A stretch of DNA of 64,000 nt from Occultella aeris (lineage in GTDB: Bacteria; Actinomycetota; Actinomycetes; Actinomycetales; Beutenbergiaceae). The notes under the pieces were generated by a model. It worked only from the letters and a program-made list of their open reading frames with translations, was not told where the DNA came from and ran no database searches. Each line of letters starts with the position of its first letter. Within the stretch, counting starts at the first letter, position 1. Positions 26,125 through 36,079 of the stretch are shown here, in pieces. The position numbers were made by a program, and so were the translations under genes. The stretch is taken from positions 1-64,000 of the forward strand of contig NZ_CACRYJ010000028.1 of the NCBI RefSeq assembly GCF_902703175.1. Direction: 5' to 3'.

Positions 26125-27252
26125 CTACCGCATGCTGGACAGCCGCTTGGCGGCCGCCCGGATCCGTTCGTCGGTGGCGGTCAGCGCGATCCGCACGTGG
26201 GACGTCGCCGCCTCGCCGTAGAACGCCCCCGGTCCGGCGATGATGCCTGCGTCGGCGAGGTCGCCGAGCGTCGACCAGCAGTCGCCGACCCCGTCGACCG
26301 GCCGCACCCACAGGTACAGGCCGGCCTCGGAATGGTCGACGGCGTAGCCGGCCGTGGTCAGGGCGCTCACCAACAACTCGCGGCGAGCCCGGTAGGTCTC
26401 GCGCTGGGCGTCGACGTGGGCGTCGTCACCGAGCGCGGCGATCATCGCCGCCTGGACCGGCGCCGGGATCATCATCCCCATGTGCCGGCGCAGCAGCAGG
26501 ATCCGTCCGATCAGGTCCGGGTCCCCGGCCGCGAACGCGGCCCGGTAGCCGGCGACGTTGGACTGCTTCGACAGGGAGTAGACGACCAGGAGCCCGGACC
26601 GGTCACCCTCGGCGACCGAGTCCTGCAGAAGGCACGGGACGCCGTCGTCCGTCCACGGCGAGACCCACGGAAGTTGCGCGTAGCACTCGTCCGAGGCGAC
26701 CACGGCACCGAGCTCCCGGGCCGCCCGCACAACCGCGCGCAGACGTTCGGCGCCGAGGACCTCACCCGTGGGGTTGCTCGGCGAGTTCACCCAGACCAGC
26801 CGCACCGCGGCGTCGCCGGCCCAGGCGGCGGCGTCGTCGGCGACGACCACCTGCGCCCCGGCCAGGCGGGCGCCCACGTCATAGGTGGGGTACGCCGCGC
26901 TCGGCACCACGACCTTGTCCCCCGGGCCGAGACCGAGCAGGGACGGCAGCGCGGCCACGAACTCCTTGGAGCCGACCGTGGGCAGCACCCCCGCCGGGTC
27001 CAGGTCGGTCACGCCACGGCACCGGGCGAACCAGTCGACGACCGCCGCCCGCAGGGCAGGCGTGCCGTGCGCCGTCGGGTAGCCGGGCGCGTCGGCCGCG
27101 GCCCGGAGCGCGTCCTGGACCACCAGCGGCGTCGGGTCGACCGGAGTACCGATGGACAGGTCCACGACACCGTCGGGGTGCCGGCCGGCCCGCTCGAGGT
27201 ACGGGGCCAACGCGTCCCATGGGTAGGCGTCAGTGAGTTGGACGAAGCCCAC
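26125..27252 (-). CDS. dapC: Succinyldiaminopimelate transaminase
   Basis: PLP-dependent class I/II aminotransferase that converts N-succinyl-2-amino-6-ketopimelate to N-succinyl-LL-diaminopimelate, two steps after DapD. The 375-residue protein has NSPSNPTG (156-163), the PLP-contacting D188-E189 region and Schiff-base lysine K229 in YSLSKQSNVAGYR. The assignment rests on the actinobacterial DapC pattern and on the position 3 nt behind a seven-iron ferredoxin gene, a conserved pairing in this phylum. A more general aminotransferase role is the alternative. GTG 27252 is the start. Confidence 0.92.
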   Translation of the reverse strand: MGFVQLTDAYPWDALAPYLERAGRHPDGVVDLSIGTPVDPTPLVVQDALRAAADAPGYPTAHGTPALRAAVVDWFARCRGVTDLDPAGVLPTVGSKEFVAALPSLLGLGPGDKVVVPSAAYPTYDVGARLAGAQVVVADDAAAWAGDAAVRLVWVNSPSNPTGEVLGAERLRAVVRAARELGAVVASDECYAQLPWVSPWTDDGVPCLLQDSVAEGDRSGLLVVYSLSKQSNVAGYRAAFAAGDPDLIGRILLLRRHMGMMIPAPVQAAMIAALGDDAHVDAQRETYRARRELLVSALTTAGYAVDHSEAGLYLWVRPVDGVGDCWSTLGDLADAGIIAGPGAFYGEAATSHVRIALTATDERIRAAAKRLSSMR

Positions 27253-27255
27253 GCG

Positions 27256-27576
27256 TCACTCGCCCTGCGGCGGCAGGGCCGCGATGAGCGGGTGGTCCTT
27301 CTCGATCAGGCCCATCTTGGCGGCCCCTCCGGGCGAGCCGATGTCGTCGAAGAAGTCGACGTTGGCGCGGTAGTACTCCGACCACTGCGAGGGCACATCG
27401 TCCTCGAAGTAGATGGCCTCGACCGGGCAGACCGGCTCGCACGCCCCACAGTCCACGCACTCGTCCGGGTGGATGTACAACGAGCGTTGGCCCTCGTAGA
27501 TGCAGTCGACGGGACACTCGTCGATGCAGGCCTTGTCCTTGACGTCCACGCACGGCTGTGCGATCACGTAGGTCAT
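27256..27576 (-). CDS. fdxA: Seven-iron ferredoxin
   Basis: 106-residue soluble electron carrier. C9, C17 and C50 are positioned for a [3Fe-4S] cluster and C21, C40, C43 and C46 for a [4Fe-4S] cluster, as in Azotobacter ferredoxin I. C25 is an extra cysteine near the first cluster. The C-terminal extension (about 60-106) is normal for the actinobacterial FdxA class. A GGAGGGATC ribosome binding site precedes ATG 27576. dapC follows within 3 nt, so the two form one operon. Confidence 0.93.
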   Translation of the reverse strand: MTYVIAQPCVDVKDKACIDECPVDCIYEGQRSLYIHPDECVDCGACEPVCPVEAIYFEDDVPSQWSEYYRANVDFFDDIGSPGGAAKMGLIEKDHPLIAALPPQGE

Positions 27577-27705
27577 GGATGATCCCTCCTGAACCTTGCT
27601 GGCGTCGTGCCGACTCGCCCGGCGAGCGGGCTGCTCCGCCTAGTATCTCCCATCAGAGGGTGCGACAGCGAAACGTTGGGTGCTGCCACCCGGAGGGGAC
27701 GAGAC

Positions 27706-27948
27706 ATGGTCGACGACGGTGCGTGCGCTGAGCCGTTCTGGCACGACTGGCAGGTGGGTGAGCGGGTCGTGGTGCGGTACCGGCTGGACGCCGGCGGGGT
27801 CAGTGATGCCCTCGGCGAACTTGTCCGGGTGGACGACGCCGGGGTCGAGATCGCCACGCGCCGTGGCCTGGTCGTGGTCGCGGCCGGTGACATCGCGTTG
27901 GGCAAACGGGTGCCGCCGGCACCGGTGCCGCGGCGGACCCGCGGCTGA
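27706..27948 (+). CDS. Small SH3-like domain protein
   Basis: 80 residues forming a single beta-barrel-like domain: VGERVVVRYRLDAGG, GELVRVDDAGVEIATRRG and VVVAAGDIALGKRVPPAPVP. This matches the SH3-like N-terminal domain that in actinobacteria (for example M. tuberculosis Rv0428c) precedes an acetyltransferase domain, but here it stands alone. ATG 27706 is chosen over an upstream in-frame ATG because GGAGGGG lies just before it and the domain begins immediately after. A TAGTAT at 27641-27646 may be its -10 box. It is divergent from fdxA-dapC. Role unknown. Confidence 0.75.
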   Translation: MVDDGACAEPFWHDWQVGERVVVRYRLDAGGVSDALGELVRVDDAGVEIATRRGLVVVAAGDIALGKRVPPAPVPRRTRG

Positions 27949-27957
27949 GCCGGCGTG

Positions 27958-29991
27958 TCAGCCGTCGTCGGCGTCGTCTCCCGACGGCGCCGGTCCGCAG
28001 ACCACCCGGTTCCAGGCCGAGTAGCGGTGGCTGTAGGTGTCGTCGGTGACCACCTCGCCGTCGCGGCTGACGGTTCGGGTGACGTCCACGGAGAACCCGT
28101 TCGACCCGCCCGGCTCCGGGATGCAGTTGGCGGAGGTGTTGTAGACCGTCTGCGGCGAGGTGAACGCGTACCGGCCGCCGGTGACGATGTTCACATCGAA
28201 CACGTCGGTGCCCCACAGCGTCACGACGACCTCGGAGTCGGTGACGTAGGCCTGGATGAGCACGCCGTAACCGGTGTTGTTCTCCCAGACCATGTCGATG
28301 CTGGGATCGTAGACGGTGGCCTCGCGCCCCTCCGGGTACCGGGAGAACCAGCGCGAGTGCGGTTGGTGGGTGACGTCGGTCAGGCCCGCCTCGAACCCGG
28401 CGTTGAACGAGGTGGTGGAGACCTGCGACAGCCCTCCGCCGACGGCTTCGCCCTCGAATCCGTTCACGACCACGCCCGAGACGGTGTACCCGTTCGCGGC
28501 CGTGATCGGCCGGAGGGCGTCGAGCAGCGAGAACCGCTCGCCCGGTAGCACCAGGATGCCGTTGATGTGTGCGGTCCCGGCGACCAGGTTCGCGGTCCGG
28601 GTCGGGTCGTGCGGGTACGGGGTCGCGAACGTGCCGATGACCTCGGTGACGCCGAGCGCCTCAGCGTCCGCGGTGGAGAACTCCGCCTCCGTCTGGGTCA
28701 GCTCCAGGGTCGCGGTCCGGGCGGCCGGGTCCGTGTTCACGGAGGCGGCGCGCACTCCCTCGGCGAGCGCGGCCGGGTCGAGACCGGTGCCGGTGACGGC
28801 CGGGACGATGGTGGGTCCGTTGTCGCCGAGGACGATCTGCGCGTCCTGGGGCGCCTCTCCGATCGAGGGGACCTTCGCCGTCACGAGTTCGGCGAGCGCG
28901 GACCCGTCGAGGGTGAGGACCAGGGATCCGCTCGCGTCGTCCAAGGCCATGGTGGCGGCCGAGGCGATCTCGGCCGGAGCGAGTTCCGCCGTCGTGTCGT
29001 TCAGGGCGACCGTGACCGGTCCGCTCAGCATCGGCTCGACCTGCTCGCTCATCGCCGCGGCGATCACGTCGGAGTCCACCATCGGGGGCACCGCGTCGGA
29101 CGGCAGCTCGAGCGGGCGCTGCCCGGTGAGCCACTCGTCGGCGAGGAGCTCGCTCGCGCCCTCGACGTCGAGCGACGTCCCGTCGGCGGGTTCGGTGACG
29201 ACCGGGGCACCGTCCACGAACTCGATCACGCCCTCGGTGGGAGGCACGTCAAGGCTCCCCGCGAGCGCTTCGACGGCCCCGTCGAGCGCGGCCTCGTCGA
29301 TCGTGGATACTGCGGGCTGGTCGCCCAGGCCGAAGATGTGCCCGAGGACCACACGCGGGTCGAGGGTGAAACCGGTGATTCGCGCGATGGTCGCCTCGGT
29401 GTCGACGTCGAGGCCCGCCGTGGTCGGGTCGAGCTCGCCGGAGACGTCACCGAAGTGCACCGGGACAGGCACGGTCCGGGCCTCGGCGAGGCCCTCGTCG
29501 AGAGTGCGGACGGCCTCGTCCACCGCCAGGCCGGAGATGTCCACGCCTGCCACCCGGGTGTCACCGGGAACTCGGTCGCCGAGGAACCAGGCCGCTGCCA
29601 CATAAGCGCCGGCGAGCACGACGATCACGGCGGCGGTCCAGATCAGCGCCTTCTTGGCCCGACCCTTGCGCTTGCCCTTCGGCTTGCGCCCCTTGCCACC
29701 AGCTGCCACTGCGCTCTCGTCCCCTGCTGGTTCATCCGGTCCACCGGCGGGTTCGCCGGCGACCACGTCATCGAGATCGGCGACCGGTTCGGCAGCACCG
29801 GCCGGCTCGGCCGAAACCGAGGGCGTCTCCGCGACCTGCTCGTCGATGACCTGCGTCGCCTCGGCATCTGAGGGCTCAGCGGGCGTGGCGCCCTGCGGTG
29901 CCTCTTCGGAGCCGTCGGGACCGTGCATCCCGGCGGCCGTGTCCGGCGTCTCGTGTTCGCGTCGCAAGCAGATGTCCTTCGTGTCGGCCAC
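27958..29991 (-). CDS. VanW-family cell-envelope protein
   Basis: 677 residues. An acidic, disordered cytoplasmic N-terminus (1-100) and a Lys/Arg-rich stop (about 101-115) are followed by one membrane helix (about 116-136). Then come two peptidoglycan-binding-like repeats (about 145-260 and 300-420) and a VanW domain (about 450-600). The VanW domain shows LPGERFSLLDALRPI, VGGGLSQVSTTSFNAGFEAG and YDPSIDMVWENNT. Proteins of this architecture are anchored outside the cytoplasm and are thought to act on peptidoglycan cross-links; the reaction is unproven. GTG 29991 follows an AGGGGG at 9-nt spacing. ATG 29928 is an alternative start. Confidence 0.88.
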   Translation of the reverse strand: MADTKDICLRREHETPDTAAGMHGPDGSEEAPQGATPAEPSDAEATQVIDEQVAETPSVSAEPAGAAEPVADLDDVVAGEPAGGPDEPAGDESAVAAGGKGRKPKGKRKGRAKKALIWTAAVIVVLAGAYVAAAWFLGDRVPGDTRVAGVDISGLAVDEAVRTLDEGLAEARTVPVPVHFGDVSGELDPTTAGLDVDTEATIARITGFTLDPRVVLGHIFGLGDQPAVSTIDEAALDGAVEALAGSLDVPPTEGVIEFVDGAPVVTEPADGTSLDVEGASELLADEWLTGQRPLELPSDAVPPMVDSDVIAAAMSEQVEPMLSGPVTVALNDTTAELAPAEIASAATMALDDASGSLVLTLDGSALAELVTAKVPSIGEAPQDAQIVLGDNGPTIVPAVTGTGLDPAALAEGVRAASVNTDPAARTATLELTQTEAEFSTADAEALGVTEVIGTFATPYPHDPTRTANLVAGTAHINGILVLPGERFSLLDALRPITAANGYTVSGVVVNGFEGEAVGGGLSQVSTTSFNAGFEAGLTDVTHQPHSRWFSRYPEGREATVYDPSIDMVWENNTGYGVLIQAYVTDSEVVVTLWGTDVFDVNIVTGGRYAFTSPQTVYNTSANCIPEPGGSNGFSVDVTRTVSRDGEVVTDDTYSHRYSAWNRVVCGPAPSGDDADDG

Positions 29992-30076
29992 CCGACGTGG
30001 CCCCCTGAGGCGGTAGTCTACCGGCCGGACCGGCCCCGCCCTTGCGCCCGGTCCGCGACGGCAGGCAACAAAAGCA

Positions 30077-30595
30077 TCACGGAATCGTGGTCATCCGTCC
30101 ATGGAAATGCAGGACCGCGCCGCCCGACCCGGGCACCCGAGCGGACGCGAGCACCCGCCCGACCACGACGTCATGGGTCGCCGCCGGTCGGATCCATTGC
30201 GTCTCACACTCGAGCCACGCACTCGCGTCGTCCAGGATCGCGGCGCCACTGAGGTCACCACGGTGGTGGGCGACCGTCGCGAGCTGATCGAAGGCCGGCC
30301 GGCCCGGTGTTGCGAGCCAGTCTGCCGCCGCGAGCGCGCCGCTGCCGAGGATGCTGACGGCCCACCGGGAACCCGGTTCGACAGCCTCCCGCAACCGTGC
30401 GTCCGAATGCACGGTGAACAGCACGGTGGGTGGGTCCAGCGAGACCGAGACCAGGGACGTCGCGGTCATCGCGAGGTCCTGGTGGCGCTCGCGCACCGCC
30501 ACCACGCACACCCCGGAGGCGAGCCGGGACATGGTCGCGCGGAACTCGTCCCGCGCCTCCTCGCTCACCGGGGGATCCGGCTCAGGCGTCGTCAC
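30077..30595 (-). CDS. Flavin reductase family protein
   Basis: 172-residue FMN-binding split-barrel protein of the flavin:NAD(P)H reductase family. Visible family features are the N-terminal helix with FRATMSRLASGVCVV, MTATSLVSVSLDPPTVLFTV (flavin contacts) and the Ser/Gly region RWAVSILGSGALAAA. Such proteins supply reduced flavin to monooxygenases or act alone. No monooxygenase is adjacent, so the partner is unknown. GTG 30595 lies inside the last codons of the upstream deacetylase gene, a 14-bp overlap that suggests translational coupling. Confidence 0.88.
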   Translation of the reverse strand: MTTPEPDPPVSEEARDEFRATMSRLASGVCVVAVRERHQDLAMTATSLVSVSLDPPTVLFTVHSDARLREAVEPGSRWAVSILGSGALAAADWLATPGRPAFDQLATVAHHRGDLSGAAILDDASAWLECETQWIRPAATHDVVVGRVLASARVPGSGGAVLHFHGRMTTIP

Positions 30596-31988
30596 GGAAC
30601 CACCTCCGTGGTGCGAACGCCCCGAGCAGCACCGCCAGCATGGAGCCGAGCAGCCATGCGACACCGATCGCGTCGTCGGACACGACCACATCGCCACCCG
30701 GGCCGAGATACGTCATCGCGAGCACGGTGAGCACCACGCCGATGCCGTAGCCGAACAGGCCGCGGCCGTCGGCGAACGTCCGCGACAGCACCCCCGCAGC
30801 GAGGATGGCCAGCAGAGCGATGACGAGACCCCAGGGCTCGGACCAGCGATGGAAGGCGGTGCCGGTAGCGCCGAGGATCACCCCGAGCAGCACGGAGAAG
30901 ACCGCCATCACCGGTGGGTACCAGGACGGGGGTGGTTCCACGGCGCCCTCGGCGTCCGTCCTGCCCGTTCCGGTGGTCGGCGCCAGTAGTCGGTGCAGGT
31001 CTTCGGGAGTGCCGTGACCTTGCGCGACCTGCAGTCCGGCACGTGCGGGGATCGGCACCAGGATGTCGTTGCTGAGCGCGAACCACCCGACGGCGTCCGT
31101 CGCGTCGACCCGGGTCGCCAGCTGGACCTGGGTGCGGTGGGCCGCCATCGCGGCGACGAGCTGACCGGCGACCTGGGTGACGTCGACCTCGAGGTCCACT
31201 TCGCCGTCGGGCACCACCTGGCTGGCCATCTCGCCGTCGGGGTCCGGCACGCTCAGCGCCTGCCCACTGGTCGCGGTCCGGGGGCGGTCCGGCGCGGCCT
31301 GCAGCCACGCAGCGGCCCGACGCGATGCCTGCGCGCCACGCACCGAGAACGCGACCACCGGCACCGACCACGGACTCGCGGGCTCCTCGGCGCCCGCTGT
31401 CGCGCCGGCACCGGAGGGCGCACCAGTGCCACCCGCCTGGACAGGGTTCGCGGCCAGCTCGACGGCGCGCATGGTGACCCGATGGATGTGCACGTGGTCG
31501 GGGTGCCCGTACCCGCCGTCGGGCTCCTCGGTGATCACCAGATCGGGCCGTAGCGTCCGGATCAGCCCGGCCAGCAGCCGGGCCGGCGCGTCGACGCCGG
31601 CGAGCGAGAACGCGTCGGCCGTGGCGTCCGGGGCGGGCACGGCACGCACCGTGGAGCCGGGGGCCCATGCCATGCCGGAATCGGTGTAGCCGGCGGTGCC
31701 GGGCTCGGCGAGGGAGTCGAGGAAGTGGTGGCGCGTCACGCCGAGCGCGGCCAGCGCGGCGGACAGCTCCTCCTCGCGCACCGCCGCGAGGGCCGGCCCG
31801 TCCCCCTCCACATACTTGAGCTCGGCCGGGATCACCTCGCCGCGCTCACCGCGGGTGGCGGTCACCACGGTGACCTCGGCCCGCCGGGCGAGGGTCGCCA
31901 GCACCGCGCCGGCGCCGAGGGTCTCGTCGTCGGGGTGCGCGAACGTGGCGAGCACCCGCAACGGCGGGGCGCTGATCGGATCTGTCAC
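30582..31988 (-). CDS. mshB: MshB-like PIG-L deacetylase fused to a membrane domain
   Basis: 468 residues. The N-terminal PIG-L zinc deacetylase (about 10-330) has FAHPDDE (H18, D21) and GGYGHPDHVHIH for zinc. It matches MshB, which removes the acetyl group from GlcNAc-inositol in mycothiol synthesis. Residues about 355-465 add four hydrophobic helices like the small membrane protein often found beside mshB in actinobacteria (DUF6113 type, recalled and not checked). The two are thus fused here. Other PIG-L deacetylases such as mycothiol-conjugate amidase are the alternative. GTG 31988 is the start, and the flavin reductase gene overlaps its 3' end. Confidence 0.8.
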   Translation of the reverse strand: MTDPISAPPLRVLATFAHPDDETLGAGAVLATLARRAEVTVVTATRGERGEVIPAELKYVEGDGPALAAVREEELSAALAALGVTRHHFLDSLAEPGTAGYTDSGMAWAPGSTVRAVPAPDATADAFSLAGVDAPARLLAGLIRTLRPDLVITEEPDGGYGHPDHVHIHRVTMRAVELAANPVQAGGTGAPSGAGATAGAEEPASPWSVPVVAFSVRGAQASRRAAAWLQAAPDRPRTATSGQALSVPDPDGEMASQVVPDGEVDLEVDVTQVAGQLVAAMAAHRTQVQLATRVDATDAVGWFALSNDILVPIPARAGLQVAQGHGTPEDLHRLLAPTTGTGRTDAEGAVEPPPSWYPPVMAVFSVLLGVILGATGTAFHRWSEPWGLVIALLAILAAGVLSRTFADGRGLFGYGIGVVLTVLAMTYLGPGGDVVVSDDAIGVAWLLGSMLAVLLGAFAPRRWFRDDA

Positions 31989-32007
31989 CGGTGCATCCTC
32001 GCATCAC

Positions 32008-32033
32008 CTGCTGGGCGCCTGCGCACCCAGCAG
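32008..32033 (-). terminator. Hairpin between typA and the deacetylase gene
   Basis: CTGCTGGG (32008-32015) pairs with CCCAGCAG (32026-32033) 16 nt past the typA stop, with a further CGC/GCG pair inside. Confidence 0.55.
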
Positions 32034-32048
32034 TGCTCCTGCGGCCGG

Positions 32049-33977
32049 TCAGGCCTTACGGGAGCGTGAGACCGCCTTGCTCCGGTCGTTCTGGTTCAGG
32101 ATCACCTTGCGGATCCGGACCGAGATCGGGGTGACCTCGACGCACTCGTCGTCGCGGGCGAACTCGAGGGACTCCTCGAGGGTGAGCTTGCGCGGCGGGA
32201 TGACGTTCTCGAACGACTCCGACGTGGCCGACCGGATGTTGTTGAGCTTCTTCTCCTTGGTGATGTTCACGTCCATGTCGTCACCGCGGGAGTTCTCGCC
32301 GACGATCTGGCCCTCGTACACCTCGGACGTCGCCTCGATGAAGAACGAGCCGCGCTCCTGCAGGTTCAGCATCGCGAACGGCGTGGCCACCCCGGCGCGA
32401 TCGGCGACCAGCGACCCGGTGGTGCGGAACTCGATCGGGCCGGCCCAGGGCTCGTACCCCTCGGCGATGGAGGAGGCGATCCCGGTGCCGCGGGTGTCGG
32501 TGAGGAACCGGGTCCGGAACCCGATCAGGCCACGGGCCGGGACCAGGAACTCCATCCGCACCCAGCCGGTGCCGTGGTTGGACATGTTCTCCATGCGTCC
32601 CTTGCGGGCGGCGAGGAGCTGCGTGACGGCGCCGAGGTACTCCTCGGGGACGTCGATGGTCATCCGCTCGACCGGTTCGTGCAGCTTGCCGCCGATCTCC
32701 CGGGTGACCACCTGCGGCTTGCCGACGGTCAGCTCGAAGCCCTCACGGCGCATCTGCTCCACGAGGATGGCCAGCGCCAGCTCGCCGCGGCCCTGGACCT
32801 CCCAGGAGTCGGGACGGTCCGTGGGCAGCACCTTCAGCGAGACGTTACCGATGAGCTCGCGGTCGAGGCGGTCCTTGACCTGACGCGCGGTGACCTTGGA
32901 GCCCTTCTCGCGGCCGGCGAGCGGGGAGGTGTTGATCCCGATCGTCATCGAGATCGCCGGGTCGTCAACGGTGATCAGCGGCAACGGGCGCGGGTCGTCC
33001 GCGTCGGTCAGGGTCTCACCGATCGTGATGTCCTCGATGCCGGCGACGGCGACGATGTCACCGGGGTTCGCGACGTCCGTGGGCACCCGGTCGAGGGCCT
33101 TGGTACGCAGCAGCTCACTGATCCGCACGTTCTGCAGGCTGCCGTCGCGGCGCGCCCAGGCGACCGTCTGCCCCTTGCGCAGGGTCCCGTTGTAGATCCG
33201 CAGCAGCGCGAGGCGGCCGAGGAACGGGGAGGCGTCCAGGTTGGTCACGTGCGCCTGCAACGGCGCGTTCTCGGTGTAGCCGGGAGCGGGGATGCGCTCG
33301 AGGATGGTGCTGAACAACGGCTCGAGGTCCGGCGCGTCCGGAAGCTCGCCGTCGGCGGGCTGGGTCACGCTGGCGCGACCGGCCTTCGCGGAGGCGTAGA
33401 CGACCGGGACGTCGAGGATCGCGTCCAGGTCCAGGTCGGGCACCTCGTCGGACAGGTCGGAGGCGAGCGAGAGGAGCAGGTCCTGGGCCTCCGCGACCAC
33501 CTCGGTGATCCGGGCGTCCGGTCGGTCGACCTTGTTGACCACGAGGATCACCGGCAGGTTGGCCGCGAGCGCCTTGCGGAGCACGAAGCGGGTCTGCGGC
33601 AGCGGGCCCTCGGAGGCGTCCACGAGCAGCACGACGCCGTCGACCATGGACAGCCCGCGCTCCACCTCGCCGCCGAAGTCGGCGTGTCCTGGGGTGTCGA
33701 TGACGTTGATGGTCACGCCCTCGGGGTGCCCGGCGGCGGCAGCAGCCGGGCCGGAGTACTCCACCGCGGTGTTCTTCGCGAGGATCGTGATGCCCTTCTC
33801 GCGCTCGAGGTCACCGGAGTCCATCGCACGCTCGTCCACGTGATCGTGCGCGCCGAACGCGCCGGACTGCCACAGCATCGCGTCCACCAGGGTCGTCTTG
33901 CCGTGGTCGACGTGCGCGACGATCGCGACATTGCGCAGATCGGTGCGCTGCAGCAGGCCAGTCGTGGGCACACTCAT
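32049..33977 (-). CDS. typA: Translational GTPase TypA/BipA
   Basis: 642-residue ribosome-associated GTPase of the EF-G group, needed for ribosome assembly and stress growth. The G domain shows [14 protein letters not shown] (G1), [16 protein letters not shown] (G3), NKVDRPDAR (G4) and YASAKAG (G5). Domains II, III, V and the TypA-specific C-terminal domain follow, with [18 protein letters not shown] and the basic tail [18 protein letters not shown]. All switch residues look intact. It is flanked by hairpins on both sides and is probably monocistronic. Confidence 0.96.
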   Translation of the reverse strand: MSVPTTGLLQRTDLRNVAIVAHVDHGKTTLVDAMLWQSGAFGAHDHVDERAMDSGDLEREKGITILAKNTAVEYSGPAAAAAGHPEGVTINVIDTPGHADFGGEVERGLSMVDGVVLLVDASEGPLPQTRFVLRKALAANLPVILVVNKVDRPDARITEVVAEAQDLLLSLASDLSDEVPDLDLDAILDVPVVYASAKAGRASVTQPADGELPDAPDLEPLFSTILERIPAPGYTENAPLQAHVTNLDASPFLGRLALLRIYNGTLRKGQTVAWARRDGSLQNVRISELLRTKALDRVPTDVANPGDIVAVAGIEDITIGETLTDADDPRPLPLITVDDPAISMTIGINTSPLAGREKGSKVTARQVKDRLDRELIGNVSLKVLPTDRPDSWEVQGRGELALAILVEQMRREGFELTVGKPQVVTREIGGKLHEPVERMTIDVPEEYLGAVTQLLAARKGRMENMSNHGTGWVRMEFLVPARGLIGFRTRFLTDTRGTGIASSIAEGYEPWAGPIEFRTTGSLVADRAGVATPFAMLNLQERGSFFIEATSEVYEGQIVGENSRGDDMDVNITKEKKLNNIRSATSESFENVIPPRKLTLEESLEFARDDECVEVTPISVRIRKVILNQNDRSKAVSRSRKA

Positions 33978-34114
33978 CCGCAGTACTCAATTCCGAGAGG
34001 GGGAAGGGGGAGGGCACCAAGTCATCACGGGGCGCCGTCATCATCCTACCGGTGCCCGCCAGCCCGACCTAGGCGAGGAGGACACCTGCCGCGGTGAGTT
34101 GGCCCACACATGCC

Positions 34115-34153
34115 GGCGGGGCCCGAACGGGTCTTCCCCGCTCGGGCCCCGCC
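34115..34153 (-). terminator. Terminator of the oligopeptide ABC gene cluster
   Basis: GGCGGGGCCCGA (34115-34126) and TCGGGCCCCGCC (34142-34153) form a 12-bp GC stem with a 15-nt loop, 23 nt past the stop of the ATPase gene and before typA's upstream region. Confidence 0.7.
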
Positions 34154-34175
34154 CGTACCGCCGCAGCGGCTGCGA

Positions 34176-35993
34176 CTAGACCCCTGTGCCGGAGCTGCGC
34201 TGGGTGTCCAAGCCGGCCAACGGGTCGCCACCGGCGTGCTCGGCCTCGTACTGCTCGTCCGCCGCGAGTTCGGCGGCGGCAGCACTGAGCAGGGCGTCGC
34301 GGGTCTCCCGGCGCACCTTCTGCTCCTCGGGATCGGGCACCGGCACGGCGGCGATCAGCCGCTGGGTGTACGCGTCCTGGGGGTTGTTCACGATCTGCGC
34401 GGTCGGGCCGATCTCGACGAGCTTGCCATGGTGCATCACGGCGATCCGGCTCGACAGCATCTCCACGACGGCGAGGTCGTGGCTGATGAACAGGCAGGCG
34501 AACCCATGCTCGCGCTGCAGCTCGGTGAACAGTTCCAGCACGTGCGCCTGGACCGAGACGTCGAGCGCGGAGGTCGGTTCGTCGGCGACCAGGAGGGCGG
34601 GCTCCAGGCTGAGGGCACGGGCGATGCCGACGCGCTGGCGCTGACCGCCGGAGAGCTCGTGCGGGTAGCGGTTGCGCATGCTCCGCGGCAGTTCGACCTG
34701 GTCCAGCAGCACCTCGACCCGTTTCGCGAGCTCAGGGCCCTTGATCCCGGTGTGCAGCATCAGCGGCTCCCCGATGGACTCACCGATCGGCAGCCGGGGA
34801 TTCAGCGAGGAGCCCGGGTCCTGGAACACGATGCCGATGCTCTTGCGCAGGGTGCGCAGGTCCTTGGGATCGATGCCGACCATGTCGGAACCGTTGACCC
34901 GAAGCGAGCCGCCGGTCACCGGCAGGAGCCCCACCACGGCACGTCCGATGGTGGTCTTCCCGGACCCGGACTCCCCCACCAGGCCGACGACCTCGCCGCG
35001 GTCGATGGTCAGGTCGACACCGTCGACGGCCCGGAACGCGGGCGTCCGGCCACGCTTGGGGTATTCGATCTCCATCCCCACGGCCTCCATCACCCGCTCG
35101 CCGAACAGGGCCTCGGCGGGCGCGTCGGTGGCCGCAGGGGCAGGCTCGTGCACCTGGGCCTGGCTGTGCGCACCGAGGTGCGGCACCGCGGCCAGGAGCT
35201 CCTTGGTGTACTCGTGCTCGGGGTGGTTGAAGATCTTGTCCGCCGTGCCGTGCTCGACCACCCGGCCGCGGCGCATCACGATGATCTTGTCGGCCATGTC
35301 CGCCACCACGCCCATGTCGTGGGTGATCAGCACGATGCCCGAGTCGATTCGCGATCGCAGGTCGCGCATCAGCTTGAGGATCTCGGCCTGCACCGTCACG
35401 TCCAGCGCGGTGGTCGGCTCGTCCGCGATCAGCAGCTTCGGGTCACAGGACAGCGACTGGGCGATCATGGCGCGCTGGCGCTGGCCACCGGAGAGCTGGT
35501 GCGGGTAGGAGTGGAACCGCACCTCGGGGTTGGGCATCTCCACGAGCCGGAGAAGTTCGAGGGCTCGCTCCTTCGCCGCGGAGGGTCCCATGTCGAAGTG
35601 GGTCCGGAGCGTCTCGACGATCTGGAATCCGACCGTGTACACCGGGTTGAGGGCGGTCATCGGCTCCTGGAAGATGACCGAGATCTCCTTGCCCCGGATC
35701 CTCCGCATCGCGGGACCGGTGAGCCCGATGAGCTCGCGGCCGCCGATCTGCGCGCTGCCGGTGGCTCGCCCGTTCGGAGGAAGCAGCCCCAGCAGCGACA
35801 TCGAGGACTGGCTCTTGCCCGAACCGGACTCGCCGACGATGGCGAGCACCTCGCCGGGGTGGACGTCGTAGCTGATGTCGATCGCGGCCGGGAACCACTC
35901 ACCCTCGACGTAGAAGTCGACGTTGAGGCCGTTCACCGACAGGATCGGCGCTCCGGTGCGGGCGGGCGTGTCTTCGGTGGTCTGCGTGGTCAC
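34176..35993 (-). CDS. Oligopeptide/dipeptide ABC transporter ATP-binding protein (double ATPase)
   Basis: 605-residue fusion of two ATPases equivalent to OppD and OppF. The first half has Walker [12 protein letters not shown], signature [12 protein letters not shown] and Walker [13 protein letters not shown]. The second has [23 protein letters not shown] and [12 protein letters not shown]. Each half carries the Opp/Dpp-type C-terminal extension with [15 protein letters not shown] and [15 protein letters not shown]. Both sites look catalytically complete. It should energise the two permeases upstream, from which it is separated by a gene on the other strand, so it probably has its own promoter. 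GTG 35993 is preceded by GGAAGGAAGG. Confidence 0.95.
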   Translation of the reverse strand: MTTQTTEDTPARTGAPILSVNGLNVDFYVEGEWFPAAIDISYDVHPGEVLAIVGESGSGKSQSSMSLLGLLPPNGRATGSAQIGGRELIGLTGPAMRRIRGKEISVIFQEPMTALNPVYTVGFQIVETLRTHFDMGPSAAKERALELLRLVEMPNPEVRFHSYPHQLSGGQRQRAMIAQSLSCDPKLLIADEPTTALDVTVQAEILKLMRDLRSRIDSGIVLITHDMGVVADMADKIIVMRRGRVVEHGTADKIFNHPEHEYTKELLAAVPHLGAHSQAQVHEPAPAATDAPAEALFGERVMEAVGMEIEYPKRGRTPAFRAVDGVDLTIDRGEVVGLVGESGSGKTTIGRAVVGLLPVTGGSLRVNGSDMVGIDPKDLRTLRKSIGIVFQDPGSSLNPRLPIGESIGEPLMLHTGIKGPELAKRVEVLLDQVELPRSMRNRYPHELSGGQRQRVGIARALSLEPALLVADEPTSALDVSVQAHVLELFTELQREHGFACLFISHDLAVVEMLSSRIAVMHHGKLVEIGPTAQIVNNPQDAYTQRLIAAVPVPDPEEQKVRRETRDALLSAAAAELAADEQYEAEHAGGDPLAGLDTQRSSGTGV

Positions 35994-36079
35994 GCGCGCA
36001 CACCTTCCTTCCTTCGGCGCGCGCGGATCTCACGGCGCTGGCGAGCAGGCACAGGACCTGCGAGTGGGAGCATTGAGCA

